Assembly (NCBI GenBank): GCA_024685975.1
Contig: JAIBDZ010000003.1
Coordinates: forward strand, 1 to 64,000
Length of the DNA stretch: 64,000 bases
Origin: Piscirickettsiaceae bacterium
GTDB lineage: Bacteria > Pseudomonadota > Gammaproteobacteria > Nitrosococcales > Methylophagaceae
Direction of reading: 5' to 3'
The translations under genes were made by a program, and so were the position numbers. Below the pieces are notes generated by a model. That model worked only from the letters and a program-made list of their open reading frames with translations, was not told the DNA's origin and searched no databases. This document shows positions 8,571 to 17,305 of the stretch, piece after piece. Numbering within the stretch: the stretch's first letter is position 1; every line of letters starts with the position of its first letter.

Positions 8571-9717
8571 AATGCATATTAGCTTCAGGAATAGCAAGTT
8601 GCTGACAGGCTCGTTTCATGCCAGACATAAATTCTTTAGGTCCACAAAAATACACTGCTGTTTGTTCTTCCAAAGGAATCGCCGCCTCTTTCGTCCATGC
8701 CGCTAGTTTATCGGCATCGATATAGTTATCTACTTTTCCTGCTGTAATTTGACAATGATAATGAAAGCCATATTGCTCTTTTAGCGCGGCAAGATCTCGT
8801 TTAAATAATTCACTTTCAGCATCATGTTGCGATTGAATAAATAACACCTTCTTAGGATCGATGCCATTGATCAACGCCTGTTGTAACATAGTCATTAACG
8901 GCGTGATACCAACGCCTGCAGCAATAAATACATGGTATGGCTTTTCATTATCTAATCTAAAGACACCTGTTGGTGCTTGCACCGTCACTTTCATCCCTTG
9001 CTGACATTGGTGTAAATATGACGACACAACACCTTTCGGTTCTGCTTTTACCGTGATTCTAAACTGGCCTGGTGTCAACATTGAAGATAATGAATATTGC
9101 CTAATTTGTTGATATTTTGATTCAGGTAACGAGAGTTTGATGCCAATATATTGACCCGCATCAAAGTCAGGTACAGATTTGCCATCAGCAGCATCAAGAT
9201 AAAAAGATTTCACATTATAAGATTCATCTTTAATCCTACTAATAACAAACTCACGATCCCCTCGCCAACCACCGACACTTTGCTCATTATGTTGATATAT
9301 CGACTCTTCAGCATTGATAAACACATCGGCTAAGACACCATATGCTTCTCCCCAAGATTGTAATACCGGATGTCCAGCTGGTAATTCGGCCACATCCTGA
9401 ATCGCTGATAACAAGGCATTACCAATGAGCGGATATTGTTCGGGAATCACCCCTAGACTGACATGTTTATGGGCGATTCGCTCTACTTCCGGCAACAATG
9501 ATTCAAGCTGAGTAATATTTTTTGCATACAATAAAACAGCACCGGCTAAGGCTTTGGCTTGCTCGCCTTTTTTTTGGTTAGATTCATTAAAGATATGTCT
9601 TAAAGACTCATTTTCACTTAATAAATTCTGATAAAAATGTTGAATGATTTTTTCCCCCTGCTGCTCTAACAAAGGAATTGTTGACTGAACTGTATCAATG
9701 GTTTGTTGGCTTAACAT
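8539..9717 (-). CDS. hmp: Flavohaemoglobin, nitric oxide dioxygenase
   Basis: This 392-aa enzyme oxidises NO to nitrate using O2 and NAD(P)H. The N-terminal globin domain has the B10 tyrosine in HFYQNLL and the proximal histidine in IAHKHVSLGV. The FAD domain has RQYSLSS, and the NAD domain has GVGITPLMTML and CGPKEFM. I chose ATG 9717 rather than the longer frame opening at 9741, because TAGGAGCC lies just before it and MLSQQTIDTVQSTIPLL matches the known N-terminus. It is divergent from nsrR, and its promoter overlaps an NsrR-type operator. Confidence 0.97.
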   Translation of the reverse strand: MLSQQTIDTVQSTIPLLEQQGEKIIQHFYQNLLSENESLRHIFNESNQKKGEQAKALAGAVLLYAKNITQLESLLPEVERIAHKHVSLGVIPEQYPLIGNALLSAIQDVAELPAGHPVLQSWGEAYGVLADVFINAEESIYQHNEQSVGGWRGDREFVISRIKDESYNVKSFYLDAADGKSVPDFDAGQYIGIKLSLPESKYQQIRQYSLSSMLTPGQFRITVKAEPKGVVSSYLHQCQQGMKVTVQAPTGVFRLDNEKPYHVFIAAGVGITPLMTMLQQALINGIDPKKVLFIQSQHDAESELFKRDLAALKEQYGFHYHCQITAGKVDNYIDADKLAAWTKEAAIPLEEQTAVYFCGPKEFMSGMKRACQQLAIPEANMHYEVFAPTNPI

Positions 9718-9759
9718 ATTTAGGCTCCTATTAACATTCATCTATTATGAATCTTTATA

Positions 9760-9782
9760 AAGATGCATAATACATATATCTT
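9760..9782. promoter_or_regulatory. NsrR-type operator between hmp and nsrR
   Basis: An 11-1-11 imperfect inverted repeat has left half AAGATGCATAA and right half ACATATATCTT, which reads AAGATATATGT on the other strand. This closely follows the known NsrR half-site AAGATGYATTT. It overlaps the hmp -10 region and the expected -35 position of nsrR, so it could repress both genes. Confidence 0.75.
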
Positions 9783-9794
9783 TTAAGAATGCAA
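9767..9794 (-). promoter_or_regulatory. hmp promoter
   Basis: On the minus strand TTGCAT (9789-9794) and TATTAT (9767-9772) are separated by 16 bp. The -10 box lies inside the NsrR-type repeat, so repressor binding would exclude RNA polymerase. Confidence 0.6.
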
Positions 9795-9799
9795 GAGAT

Positions 9800-9805
9800 T
9801 ATAAT
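9800..9805 (+). promoter_or_regulatory. nsrR promoter -10 box
   Basis: A consensus TATAAT lies 27 bp before the nsrR start. The matching -35 position (about 9777-9782) is poor and falls inside the NsrR-type operator, which suggests autoregulation. Confidence 0.5.
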
Positions 9806-9832
9806 GCTGCTATCTAACTATTTGGTTGTTTT

Positions 9833-10255
9833 ATGCAATTAACTAAACACACCGATTTTGCTTTTAGGGCGTTAATTTACCTTGCTTCTATCGAAGGAGA
9901 GTTAACAACGATTCAAACCATTACCGACAGGTTCGTCATTTCAAAAAGTCATGCCATGAAAATCATCAATAAAATGGCAAATAAGGGATGGGTGAAGTCT
10001 ATCAGAGGTAAAAATGGGGGCATCGCTTTAGGTTGCGCCGCCGATAAAATCGTATTATCAGACGTGATTAAAGTCATGGAAAATAATGTCGCACCTGTCA
10101 ATTGCGAGGCACCACGTTGCCTTATTGCTGATGCCTGTATCTTAAGGGGGGTCTTAGCTGGCGCGCAGCGAGCTTACTTTGACTACCTGTCTAATTATAC
10201 GCTGGCCGATCTACTGCATGAAGAAACCCGCCGTATTTTGTTGCAAGCATCTTAA
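9833..10255 (+). CDS. nsrR: Rrf2-family NO-sensing repressor NsrR
   Basis: This 140-residue Rrf2-family regulator has an N-terminal winged helix (MQLTKHTDFAFRALIYLAS, then a recognition region around ISKSHAMKIINKMANKGWVKSIRGKNGG). Three cysteines, in NCEAPRCLIADAC, have the C-x4-C-x5-C spacing that ligates the Fe-S cluster of NsrR. NsrR loses DNA binding when NO attacks its cluster. Divergent placement from hmp with a shared operator supports NsrR over IscR or RirA. It converges on the small membrane gene downstream of fhs. Confidence 0.93.
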   Translation: MQLTKHTDFAFRALIYLASIEGELTTIQTITDRFVISKSHAMKIINKMANKGWVKSIRGKNGGIALGCAADKIVLSDVIKVMENNVAPVNCEAPRCLIADACILRGVLAGAQRAYFDYLSNYTLADLLHEETRRILLQAS

Positions 10256-10268
10256 TCTATAACGGTGC

Positions 10269-10547
10269 TTATCGGCTGCCCCAAATCTTAGTTACAGCCC
10301 TATCAGAACCCAAACCCCCAACAATAAGTGCAACTAAGCCGATAGTGGCAAAAACAATAACGGGGAGGAAATAAGCCGGATCGACACCTTCAGGCATGAT
10401 GTAAAAACTCAGGCCGCTTAAACCTGAAAATAAAACACCCATGAAAATTAATATTTTCCGGTTTAAAGGTTTGTAGTCATATGGACCTTGGCCTTTCTCA
10501 AACGGCGCCAAGATAGGAGAACATAGTTTTCTTAATAATACTTTCAT
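10269..10547 (-). CDS. Small membrane protein of unknown function downstream of fhs
   Basis: This 92-residue protein is not one I recognise as a named family. It has a hydrophilic N-terminus (MKVLLRKLCSPILAPFEKGQGPYDYKPLNRK) and two predicted membrane helices (about 31-50 and 59-78), ending in a short basic tail. It starts 3 bp after the fhs stop codon, so it is almost certainly co-transcribed and probably translationally coupled with formate-tetrahydrofolate ligase. A role linked to C1 metabolism is only a guess from position. Confidence 0.75.
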   Translation of the reverse strand: MKVLLRKLCSPILAPFEKGQGPYDYKPLNRKILIFMGVLFSGLSGLSFYIMPEGVDPAYFLPVIVFATIGLVALIVGGLGSDRAVTKIWGSR

Positions 10548-10550
10548 CTG

Positions 10551-12221
10551 TTAAAACAACCCCGTAATGACACCATCATCTGCCACATCAATCCGTTCAC
10601 TCGCTGGCAGCTTCGGCAAGCCAGGCATCGTCATGATATCACCACATAATACGACGAGAAATTCTGCGCCGCGTGACAGTTTAACATCACGTACTGTCAA
10701 GGTATGTCCTGTAGCAGCACCTCGCATTGTTGCATCACTGCTGAATGAATACGGTGTTTTCGCCATACAGACAGGAATATGACTGTGAGTTTTACTAAAT
10801 TCAGCGAGTTTTTTGTGAACGCTTTTGTCCGCGACGACTTCTTTGGCACTATAAAGCTTGAGGGCAACGGCATTGATTTTATCCCATAAAGGTTCGTCAT
10901 CTTGATAGAGGAACTGGAATTGATTATTTTGTTCTTCAATGCTGTTTAAGACTTCATGTGCCAGCGCTTCAGCCCCTTGCCCACCATGCGCCCAATGGGT
11001 GGCAATGACGGCTTTCGCACCATAGCTTTCGACGGTCGATTTGACTAATGCAATCTCGGCTTCGCTATCTTGAATAAAGTGATTAATGGCAACCACGCAA
11101 GGCACACCAAAATGATCTTGTAGGTTTGATAGGTGACGTTTAAGGTTTGCCATGCCTTTTTCTAAGGCGGTTAAGTCTTCGGTTGCTAAGTCTTTTGCTT
11201 CGACGCCGCCATGATATTTTAAGGCTTTGACTGTGGCGACGATGACGGCTGTATCAGGTTTTAATCCTGCTTTGCGACATTTAATATCAATAAACTTCTC
11301 AGCCCCCAAATCGGCACCGAATCCTGCTTCTGTCACGACATAATCGCTTAGTTTAAGTGCCATTTTGGTGGCGATAACACTGTTACAACCATGAGCAATA
11401 TTGGCAAAAGGGCCGCCATGTACAAAGGCTGGGTTATTTTCTAATGTCTGAACCAGGTTCGGCTTGATGGCTTCTTTTAATAGCGTCGCCATGGCTCCTT
11501 GGGCATTCAAATCTTTGGCATAACGCGCTGTGCCATCTCTTGAATAGCCAATTAAGATATTACTGAGTTTTTCTTTTAACTCTTTTAATGAGTTCGCCAA
11601 GCAAAATATCGCCATCACTTCAGAGGCGACAACAATGTCAAAACCATCTTGGCGAGGAAAGCCATTGGCTGCGCCACCGAGGCCGACCGTGATGTCTCTT
11701 AAAGCACGGTCATTCATATCTATGACTCTGCCCCAAGTGATTTTTCTTATGTCGAGGTCAAGTTCATTGCCGTGATGAATGTGATTATCAATCATGGCAG
11801 ATAATAGGTTATGGGCAGCACTGATGGCGTGAAGATCACCAGTGAAGTGAAGATTAATATCTTCCATCGGCACAACTTGAGCATAACCGCCGCCAGCCGC
11901 CCCGCCTTTCATGCCAAAACACGGCCCCATAGCAGGTTCACGTATGCACACCATCGACTTTTTACCGATTCGGTTTAACGCGTCGCTTAAGCCAATTGTC
12001 GTGGTAGTTTTGCCTTCTCCAGCGGGTGTTGGGCTAATCGCAGTGACTAGGATCAGTTTGCCGTCTGCTTTATCGGCTTGTTCAGCTAAAACATCGAGCG
12101 ATACCTTGGCTTTATAATGGCCGTAAGGTTCTAACTGGTCAGCTTGCAAACCTAAAGTTTGCTCAGCCAATGAAGTAACCGGCTGCATCTTTGCTTGCTG
12201 TGCGATTTCAATATCTGACAT
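10551..12221 (-). CDS. fhs: Formate-tetrahydrofolate ligase
   Basis: The enzyme joins formate to tetrahydrofolate with ATP hydrolysis, giving 10-formyl-THF for purine synthesis or C1 assimilation. The ATP-binding loop [14 protein letters not shown] is near residues 64-77. [29 protein letters not shown] and [16 protein letters not shown] are strongly conserved, and the C-terminus has [14 protein letters not shown]. Its 556-aa length is normal. In a methylotroph the enzyme links formate to the serine/THF branch; that context is inferred. A TATAAT box (12253-12258 on the minus strand) lies just upstream. Confidence 0.98.
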   Translation of the reverse strand: MSDIEIAQQAKMQPVTSLAEQTLGLQADQLEPYGHYKAKVSLDVLAEQADKADGKLILVTAISPTPAGEGKTTTTIGLSDALNRIGKKSMVCIREPAMGPCFGMKGGAAGGGYAQVVPMEDINLHFTGDLHAISAAHNLLSAMIDNHIHHGNELDLDIRKITWGRVIDMNDRALRDITVGLGGAANGFPRQDGFDIVVASEVMAIFCLANSLKELKEKLSNILIGYSRDGTARYAKDLNAQGAMATLLKEAIKPNLVQTLENNPAFVHGGPFANIAHGCNSVIATKMALKLSDYVVTEAGFGADLGAEKFIDIKCRKAGLKPDTAVIVATVKALKYHGGVEAKDLATEDLTALEKGMANLKRHLSNLQDHFGVPCVVAINHFIQDSEAEIALVKSTVESYGAKAVIATHWAHGGQGAEALAHEVLNSIEEQNNQFQFLYQDDEPLWDKINAVALKLYSAKEVVADKSVHKKLAEFSKTHSHIPVCMAKTPYSFSSDATMRGAATGHTLTVRDVKLSRGAEFLVVLCGDIMTMPGLPKLPASERIDVADDGVITGLF

Positions 12222-12252
12222 AAACGTCCGCCATAAAAAGTCTCTGGGTAGA

Positions 12253-12258
12253 ATTATA
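12253..12258 (-). promoter_or_regulatory. fhs promoter -10 box
   Basis: A perfect TATAAT lies about 32 bp before the fhs ATG, in the 66-bp gap after ubiX. No clear -35 hexamer is found at 16-18 bp spacing, so an activator or weak constitutive expression is possible. Confidence 0.4.
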
Positions 12259-12287
12259 CGTTACAGTATGAATTTCACCAGTTAAGC

Positions 12288-12902
12288 TTATTCTTCACCC
12301 CAACGTGGTTGAAGCGTGTGTTCAATGCCAGCTTGATCTAAGATCTTCGCGACAACAAAGTCAACAATATGCGCTAATTCCGTAGGCCTAAAATAAAAGC
12401 CCGGATTAGGCGGTAAAATACACACCCCGAGACGCGCGAGTTTCAGCATGTTTTCTAAATGAATAGCTGAAAAAGGCGCTTCTCTCGGTACAACGATCAG
12501 TTGACGATTTTCTTTTATCATCACATCAGCGGCACGGTTAATCAGATTATCACTGCTACCACAGGCAATGGATGACAATGTTCCCATCGTGCAAGGACAC
12601 ACGATCATCGTTTTCACTTGATGAGAGCCACTAGCTAATGGCGAATGCCATTGTTGTTCACCATAGACTTCGATTAAATCCGGATCGCATTGGTATTCAT
12701 TCACCAAAAACTTATGCACATCACTCGCACGGCCAGGTAATGTCCAGCCCAGTTCATCAGAACATAAGATCCGAGCCGCTGCCGAAACCATGACATGAAC
12801 AGTAATATTTTGGCTTAATAATACTTGTAATAAGCGCTGACTATAGACAGCCCCTGACGCACCCGTTAATGCTAATGCAATTTGTTGATTATTTGTTTTC
12901 AT
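12288..12902 (-). CDS. ubiX: Flavin prenyltransferase UbiX
   Basis: UbiX attaches a dimethylallyl group to FMN to make the prenylated flavin cofactor of the UbiD decarboxylase in ubiquinone synthesis. The protein begins ALALTGASGAVYSQRLLQVL (FMN-binding loop). It carries CPCTMGTLSSIACGSSDNLINRAADV, the invariant REAPFSAIHLENM segment, and PPNPGFYFRPTELAHIVDFVV. Length (204 aa) is normal. It overlaps the mpl 3' end by 4 bp (ATGA), so the two are translationally coupled. ubiD is not in the window. Confidence 0.96.
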   Translation of the reverse strand: MKTNNQQIALALTGASGAVYSQRLLQVLLSQNITVHVMVSAAARILCSDELGWTLPGRASDVHKFLVNEYQCDPDLIEVYGEQQWHSPLASGSHQVKTMIVCPCTMGTLSSIACGSSDNLINRAADVMIKENRQLIVVPREAPFSAIHLENMLKLARLGVCILPPNPGFYFRPTELAHIVDFVVAKILDQAGIEHTLQPRWGEE

Positions 12903-14257
12903 CGTGCCGCCAATGCTGTTGCCAATTTAGTATGAATACCACCAAAACCACCATTACTCATAATGACAATTTCATCACCAGATTGTGCTGTTGTTGCCAC
13001 TTGATTAATGATGTCATCTATCGAGTCATATACCTTTGCTTTTTCGCCTATTTGCTCAGCCACATCAAGTAAAGACCACGCCATCTCAGGTTGCTGATAA
13101 AAAATGACCGTATCAGCATCATCAAGTGCAGCGGCAATATTATCCTTATGAACGCCCATCTTCATGGTATTAGAACGAGGTTCAAGAATGGCTGTAATCG
13201 GTCTTGTTCCCACGTTGGCACGTAACCCCGCTAACGTGGTTTTAATGGCTGTTGGATGATGAGCAAAATCATCATAAATACGGATCCCTTGCAGCTCAGC
13301 AATGCATTCCATTCGGCGCTTAATCCCTTTAAAAGTCGCTAAACTTTGGCAAGCTTGCTCAACTGTCACGCCAATATGTCTTGCCGCTGCAATGGCTGCT
13401 AATGCATTGTAAACATTATGCATGCCTAATAATGCCCACTGTACTTTTCCGACGATTTCTCCATGTAATGTCACATCAAATTGACTGCCATCATCCGCCA
13501 CATTTCTCGCTTGCAAATCAGCATCATCACACCCTATCGTCAATCGTTCAGTCCAACATCCCATCGCCAATGTTTCTTCTATAGCGGTAATATTAGACGG
13601 CGTAACAATCAACCCTTCTGATGGCACGGTGCGAACAAGGTGATGAAATTGCTTTTGAATTGCCGATAAATCCTCAAAAATATCAGCATGGTCAAACTCA
13701 AGATTGTTCATGATAAGCGTTCGTGGATGATAATGAACAAACTTTGCGCGTTTATCAAAAAACGCCGTGTCGTATTCATCCGCTTCAATAACAAAAAAGG
13801 GCGTTTGACCTAAACGGGCAGTTTCCCCAAAATTATCTGGTACACCGCCAATGAGAAATCCCGGAGCAAGTCCAGCATCCTCTAATAACCATGCTAATAG
13901 ACTACTCGTTGTGGTTTTACCATGGGTACCTGATACAGCTAATACCCAACGGTCTTTTAAGCCATATTCTGCCAACCATTGGGGGCCAGAGATATACGGT
14001 AAACCTTTGTTCAGAACATATTCAACAGCAGGGTTACCACGAGATAAAGCATTTCCCATGACCACTAAATCAGGCGCAGGGTCTAAATGTTCAGCCAAAT
14101 ACCCTTCTTGTAAGGTAATGCCTGCTGAAATAAGTTGATCACTCATTGGCGGATACACATTGGCATCCGAGCCCGAGACAGTCATACCCAATTCTTTTGC
14201 TAATAAAGCGACACCGCCCATAAATGTGCCGCAAATACCTAAGATATGGATATGCAT
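12899..14257 (-). CDS. mpl: UDP-N-acetylmuramate:L-Ala-gamma-D-Glu-meso-DAP ligase Mpl
   Basis: Mpl re-attaches the recycled murein tripeptide to UDP-MurNAc. The N-terminal Rossmann-like motif is HILGICGTFMGGVALLAKELG. The ATP-binding motif is VSGTHGKTTTSSLLAWLL (about 107-124), followed by EADEYDTAFFDKRAKF and FAHHPTAIKTTL, all typical of Mpl rather than MurC. Length is 452 aa. ATG 14257 is preceded by GAGGACAGG. The 193 bp up to the next gene contain no consensus promoter that I can defend. Confidence 0.96.
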   Translation of the reverse strand: MHIHILGICGTFMGGVALLAKELGMTVSGSDANVYPPMSDQLISAGITLQEGYLAEHLDPAPDLVVMGNALSRGNPAVEYVLNKGLPYISGPQWLAEYGLKDRWVLAVSGTHGKTTTSSLLAWLLEDAGLAPGFLIGGVPDNFGETARLGQTPFFVIEADEYDTAFFDKRAKFVHYHPRTLIMNNLEFDHADIFEDLSAIQKQFHHLVRTVPSEGLIVTPSNITAIEETLAMGCWTERLTIGCDDADLQARNVADDGSQFDVTLHGEIVGKVQWALLGMHNVYNALAAIAAARHIGVTVEQACQSLATFKGIKRRMECIAELQGIRIYDDFAHHPTAIKTTLAGLRANVGTRPITAILEPRSNTMKMGVHKDNIAAALDDADTVIFYQQPEMAWSLLDVAEQIGEKAKVYDSIDDIINQVATTAQSGDEIVIMSNGGFGGIHTKLATALAAR

Positions 14258-14450
14258 TACCTGTCCTCGTTACTGTGTTGTGAATTTATCAGTCCGATAA
14301 TAAAGTAAAGTCCCCTTTCGTACTAGCGTAATCTACAGTTTGGTCGCCAATACTTGAATGCCAGCTAACGTGACATAACGCACATTTATCCATGACTTTA
14401 CTCAAGAATTTATTTGCCTTACCGATATATGGATTAACAAGAGGCGAGCT

Positions 14451-14660
14451 ATGACAACACCAACAAAAAAATCACAAGAACTCGACGTACGTAACATCAT
14501 GCAAGGCTTAGAAGAATTTGCCAATTTCATGAGTTTCACCGGCAATCACAGCAATATGCGTATTTTAAGTGTAGAAACGCATGATGAAACAGAATTACCA
14601 ACAAGGCCTCGTTCTCACTTAAAATCAGTGACAAAGTCCTATCGCTCCTCTGCATTCTAA
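14451..14660 (+). CDS. Small hydrophilic protein of unknown function
   Basis: This 69-residue product is one I do not recognise. It begins MTTPTKKSQELDVRNIMQGLEEFANFMSF and ends in a basic, serine-rich stretch, with no membrane segment, signal peptide or cysteines. A good ribosome-binding site (AAGAGGCGAG) precedes the ATG, and the codon usage resembles its neighbours, which supports a real gene. It stands alone between divergent mpl and the TonB-dependent receptor. No function can be inferred from sequence or context. Confidence 0.6.
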   Translation: MTTPTKKSQELDVRNIMQGLEEFANFMSFTGNHSNMRILSVETHDETELPTRPRSHLKSVTKSYRSSAF

Positions 14661-14932
14661 TCATCGCCTCAAACATCTCCATCTCCATGCTTAAGCTCTC
14701 ATACTGACAGGGTATCGAGCTTACTCGCTACTGCCTCGCGTTCCTCTTTTCCACCTTTACACTTCTCACTTAAGTTGTTTTTCTGCCACATCTATACCAT
14801 TTTTATCATCCAGCCATAGCAAAACATTGATAATAATGTAAATACATACTATTCTCACTTGCAACTAAATTGCACTTTCTAGTTAGCCCATTTTAAAGAC
14901 ATACTTATACAACCTGAAAAGGAGAATTTTCT
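14661..14932 (+). other. Upstream region of the TonB-dependent receptor gene
   Basis: The first 150 bases are strikingly pyrimidine-rich on the plus strand and hold no open frame that I trust. The last 110 bases are A+T-rich and hold the candidate receptor promoter and its AAAAGGAG ribosome-binding site. No terminator with a U tract is seen after the small gene. Confidence 0.5.
14827..14855 (+). promoter_or_regulatory. Candidate promoter of the TonB-dependent receptor
   Basis: TTGATA (14827-14832) and TATTCT (14850-14855) are spaced 17 bp apart. The overlapping GATAATAATGTAAAT shares one hexamer with the Fur consensus but not the whole 19-bp box, so iron control is plausible from gene function and only weakly supported by sequence. 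Confidence 0.35.
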
Positions 14933-16978
14933 ATGCGTTTGCAACACTTTGTGATGCGTCCGTTGCTTTCTACTATGCTCGTCGCCATATCCTCACAAGC
15001 ATATGCCGATACAGTTGAACTGCCTCGTATCAATATCATTACCGGTTCTGATAATGCTATTCATAAACTACCCGGTTCTGTTGCTGTTATTGATGCAGAA
15101 CAGCTTGAAACCATACAACCTTTATCAACTGAAGATGCTTTAAAACGTATCGCTGGTGTCAATATTAAAGGTGAAGAAGAAACCGGTGTCGTCGCTAATA
15201 TCGGCTTACGCGGTCTCAGCTCTGCTGAACAAAAAACATTGATTTTAGAAGATGGGGTTCCCGTCGCACCCGGTTTATTTATCGGTAATGGTCGTTATTA
15301 CAACCCTCGTATTCAACATATTGAAAGCATCGAAGTGTTAAAAGGGGCATCGTCTTTACGATATGGTCCTTCAACCATTGGTGGTGTCATTAACTATAAA
15401 TCTAAAACACCTGAAGAAGGCGTCCAAGTCAGCGGACGTGTCGGTAGTTTTGGCCTAAAAGAAGGCACAGTCGAAGCCGGTTTCGTTTCAGAAAGTGGTG
15501 ATGCTCAAGCTGGTTTTATCTATACCCACGCTGATGCAGACGGTTTTCAAGATAAAGATTATGATATGGAAGATCTCATGATCAAAGGCGGCATCGAGTT
15601 AGCCAATGGTCAGTGGATTGGTGTTAAATTTAGTCATTATGAAAACGATGCCAATATTTCTTATCGCGGATTATTTTTAGGTGATTATCAATCTGAATCT
15701 GGTTATAACCCGGCTCCTGATGATTATTTCCTAACCGATCGTCAATCAATTGATATCAATCACGAATGGGATATTAATGACGACGCGCTACTTAAAACCG
15801 TTGTTTATTGGAGTGAAGTAACACGTGATTACTGGCGTTATGATGTTGACACACCTGCCTCAGAAGCCGCTGGACGCTGGGTTTACGCAGATACCTTAAC
15901 GGGTAATAACCGTAGTTTTGAACGTATTGGTATTGATACGCGTTTAACCTTGCAAAATACCCTTTTTGACATCGACGGTGAAGCCGAAATTGGCGTTCGA
16001 TATTTTGTCGAAGAATCAGATGATAAACGCATTCGGGCAACAAGAGAACAAGACCGTACTGGTGTCAATGATCGTCACCGTGAAGACAGCGCTAAAAGTC
16101 TTGCTGTATTTGCACAAAACCGGTTTGACATCACAGATCGCTTCAGCATCACACCAGGTTTACGCCTAGAGACTTATGAGCAAAAACGAAAAGTACTGAC
16201 AGATAATAATGCCAGCGAAACCAGTGATAACACTGAACTGCTTCCAGGTTTAGGCGCAACATACTTTATTAATGACGATACGCAATTATTTGCCAGTGCC
16301 TATAAGGCTTTCTCACCAGCAGAAAATGCGGCGGCATTAGATGGTTTAGTTGATCAAAAACTAGAAGCCGAGCGTTCTGTTAATCTCGAAGTGGGTGTGA
16401 GGGGTAAAGTTGATCGTTGGAACTATGAACTAGCCGCTTTCCAAATGGATTTCGAAAACCAAATCGTTGATGGCAACTCAGATCCAAACCTGTCTCAACA
16501 AAATGGTGGCGAAACAATGCATCGTGGGATCGAAATGGTCTTAGGATATGACTTTGGGTCAGGTTTTTCTGTTGACTCTAACTTAACTTATATTCCTACC
16601 TCAGAATTCACACAAGGTGAATTTGACGGCAATCGCATCAGTTACTCTCCTGAAGTCTTAGCTAACTTACAGCTCAACTATCACAACGGCCCATTAAAAA
16701 CGGCTGTGGCAATGCATTACACAGGTAGTCAATTTGGCAGTAGCGATAACAAACGCGACATCAGTGGTACTGGTGGTGGCGTAGGCGGTATTTGGGGCGG
16801 TAAATTACACTCATATACTGTTGTAGACTTATTTGCCAGTTACGATGTGAGCCAACAGTTTACCGTTTTCGGTTCTGTTAAGAACTTAATGGATAAACAC
16901 TATATTGCAGGTCTACGCCAAGGTATCTATGCAGGTCCTGAACGTAGTGTCGAAGTCGGCGCAAAATATAAGTTTTAA
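14933..16978 (+). CDS. TonB-dependent outer-membrane receptor, FecA-like
   Basis: This 681-residue outer-membrane transporter has a signal peptide (residues 1-25, cleavage after SSQAYA). A plug domain follows (about 40-160; LPGSVAVIDAEQLETIQPLSTEDALKRIAGV, then IESIEVLKGASSLRYGPSTIGGVINYKS), then a 22-strand-type barrel ending in the terminal phenylalanine of EVGAKYKF. The plug and early barrel resemble FecA-type ferric citrate/siderophore receptors, but there is no N-terminal signalling extension and no fecIR genes nearby. The substrate is therefore unknown, with ferric chelates most likely. The start is fixed by AAAAGGAG, and it is followed by a strong terminator. Confidence 0.93.
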   Translation: MRLQHFVMRPLLSTMLVAISSQAYADTVELPRINIITGSDNAIHKLPGSVAVIDAEQLETIQPLSTEDALKRIAGVNIKGEEETGVVANIGLRGLSSAEQKTLILEDGVPVAPGLFIGNGRYYNPRIQHIESIEVLKGASSLRYGPSTIGGVINYKSKTPEEGVQVSGRVGSFGLKEGTVEAGFVSESGDAQAGFIYTHADADGFQDKDYDMEDLMIKGGIELANGQWIGVKFSHYENDANISYRGLFLGDYQSESGYNPAPDDYFLTDRQSIDINHEWDINDDALLKTVVYWSEVTRDYWRYDVDTPASEAAGRWVYADTLTGNNRSFERIGIDTRLTLQNTLFDIDGEAEIGVRYFVEESDDKRIRATREQDRTGVNDRHREDSAKSLAVFAQNRFDITDRFSITPGLRLETYEQKRKVLTDNNASETSDNTELLPGLGATYFINDDTQLFASAYKAFSPAENAAALDGLVDQKLEAERSVNLEVGVRGKVDRWNYELAAFQMDFENQIVDGNSDPNLSQQNGGETMHRGIEMVLGYDFGSGFSVDSNLTYIPTSEFTQGEFDGNRISYSPEVLANLQLNYHNGPLKTAVAMHYTGSQFGSSDNKRDISGTGGGVGGIWGGKLHSYTVVDLFASYDVSQQFTVFGSVKNLMDKHYIAGLRQGIYAGPERSVEVGAKYKF

Positions 16979-16988
16979 TCATGATCAT

Positions 16989-17030
16989 ATCCTCGGAGCT
17001 AATACACTTTAGCTTCGGGGATATTTTTTT
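16989..17030 (+). terminator. Rho-independent terminator of the TonB-dependent receptor gene
   Basis: A 14-bp stem (ATCCTCGGAGCTAA with TTAGCTTCGGGGAT, two G-U pairs) with a 6-base loop is followed by ATATTTTTTT, 11 bp after the stop codon. Confidence 0.92.
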
Positions 17031-17250
17031 ATCTGCTCACATTCCTTCCTGTTCACTCTCTCTTTGAACATCATTCTGTAATCTCTTCTCTTCCCTTCCT
17101 TTCCCTCTATACCAACTCATCTTTTATCTCCTCACCACGCTCTATAATCGGCTATAGAACACTATTCCTATCAGCTTACTTCCACACACCTTTATGCATC
17201 TTGGTCTTAGTGTCCTAATATGACATTCCTTGACGCCTTTATTTTTCCCA
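17031..17250. other. Pyrimidine-rich gene-free stretch
   Basis: No credible coding sequence is seen on either strand. The plus strand is strongly C+T-rich (for example CTTCTCTTCCCTTCC near 17090). It lies between the receptor terminator and the secF terminator, so it is probably transcribed weakly or not at all. Confidence 0.5.
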
Positions 17251-17280
17251 AAAAAAAGCCCGCATCAAGGCGGGCTTTTT
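17251..17280. terminator. Bidirectional terminator after secF
   Basis: GCCCGC/GCGGGC arms with a 6-base loop are flanked by seven A on one side and five T on the other. It therefore has a U tract in both directions. It lies 25 bp after the secF stop on the minus strand. Confidence 0.92.
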
Positions 17281-17305
17281 AAATCATTTAAGTGCTGAGA
17301 GCACT

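Noticed and set aside
9718-9741. Longer hmp start adding MNVNRSLN
   Set aside because: The downstream ATG has a proper GGAG site and matches flavohaemoglobin N-termini; the extra residues lie over the leader.
14829-14847. Fur box upstream of the TonB-dependent receptor
   Set aside because: Only the first hexamer GATAAT matches well; the second half does not form the expected inverted repeat.
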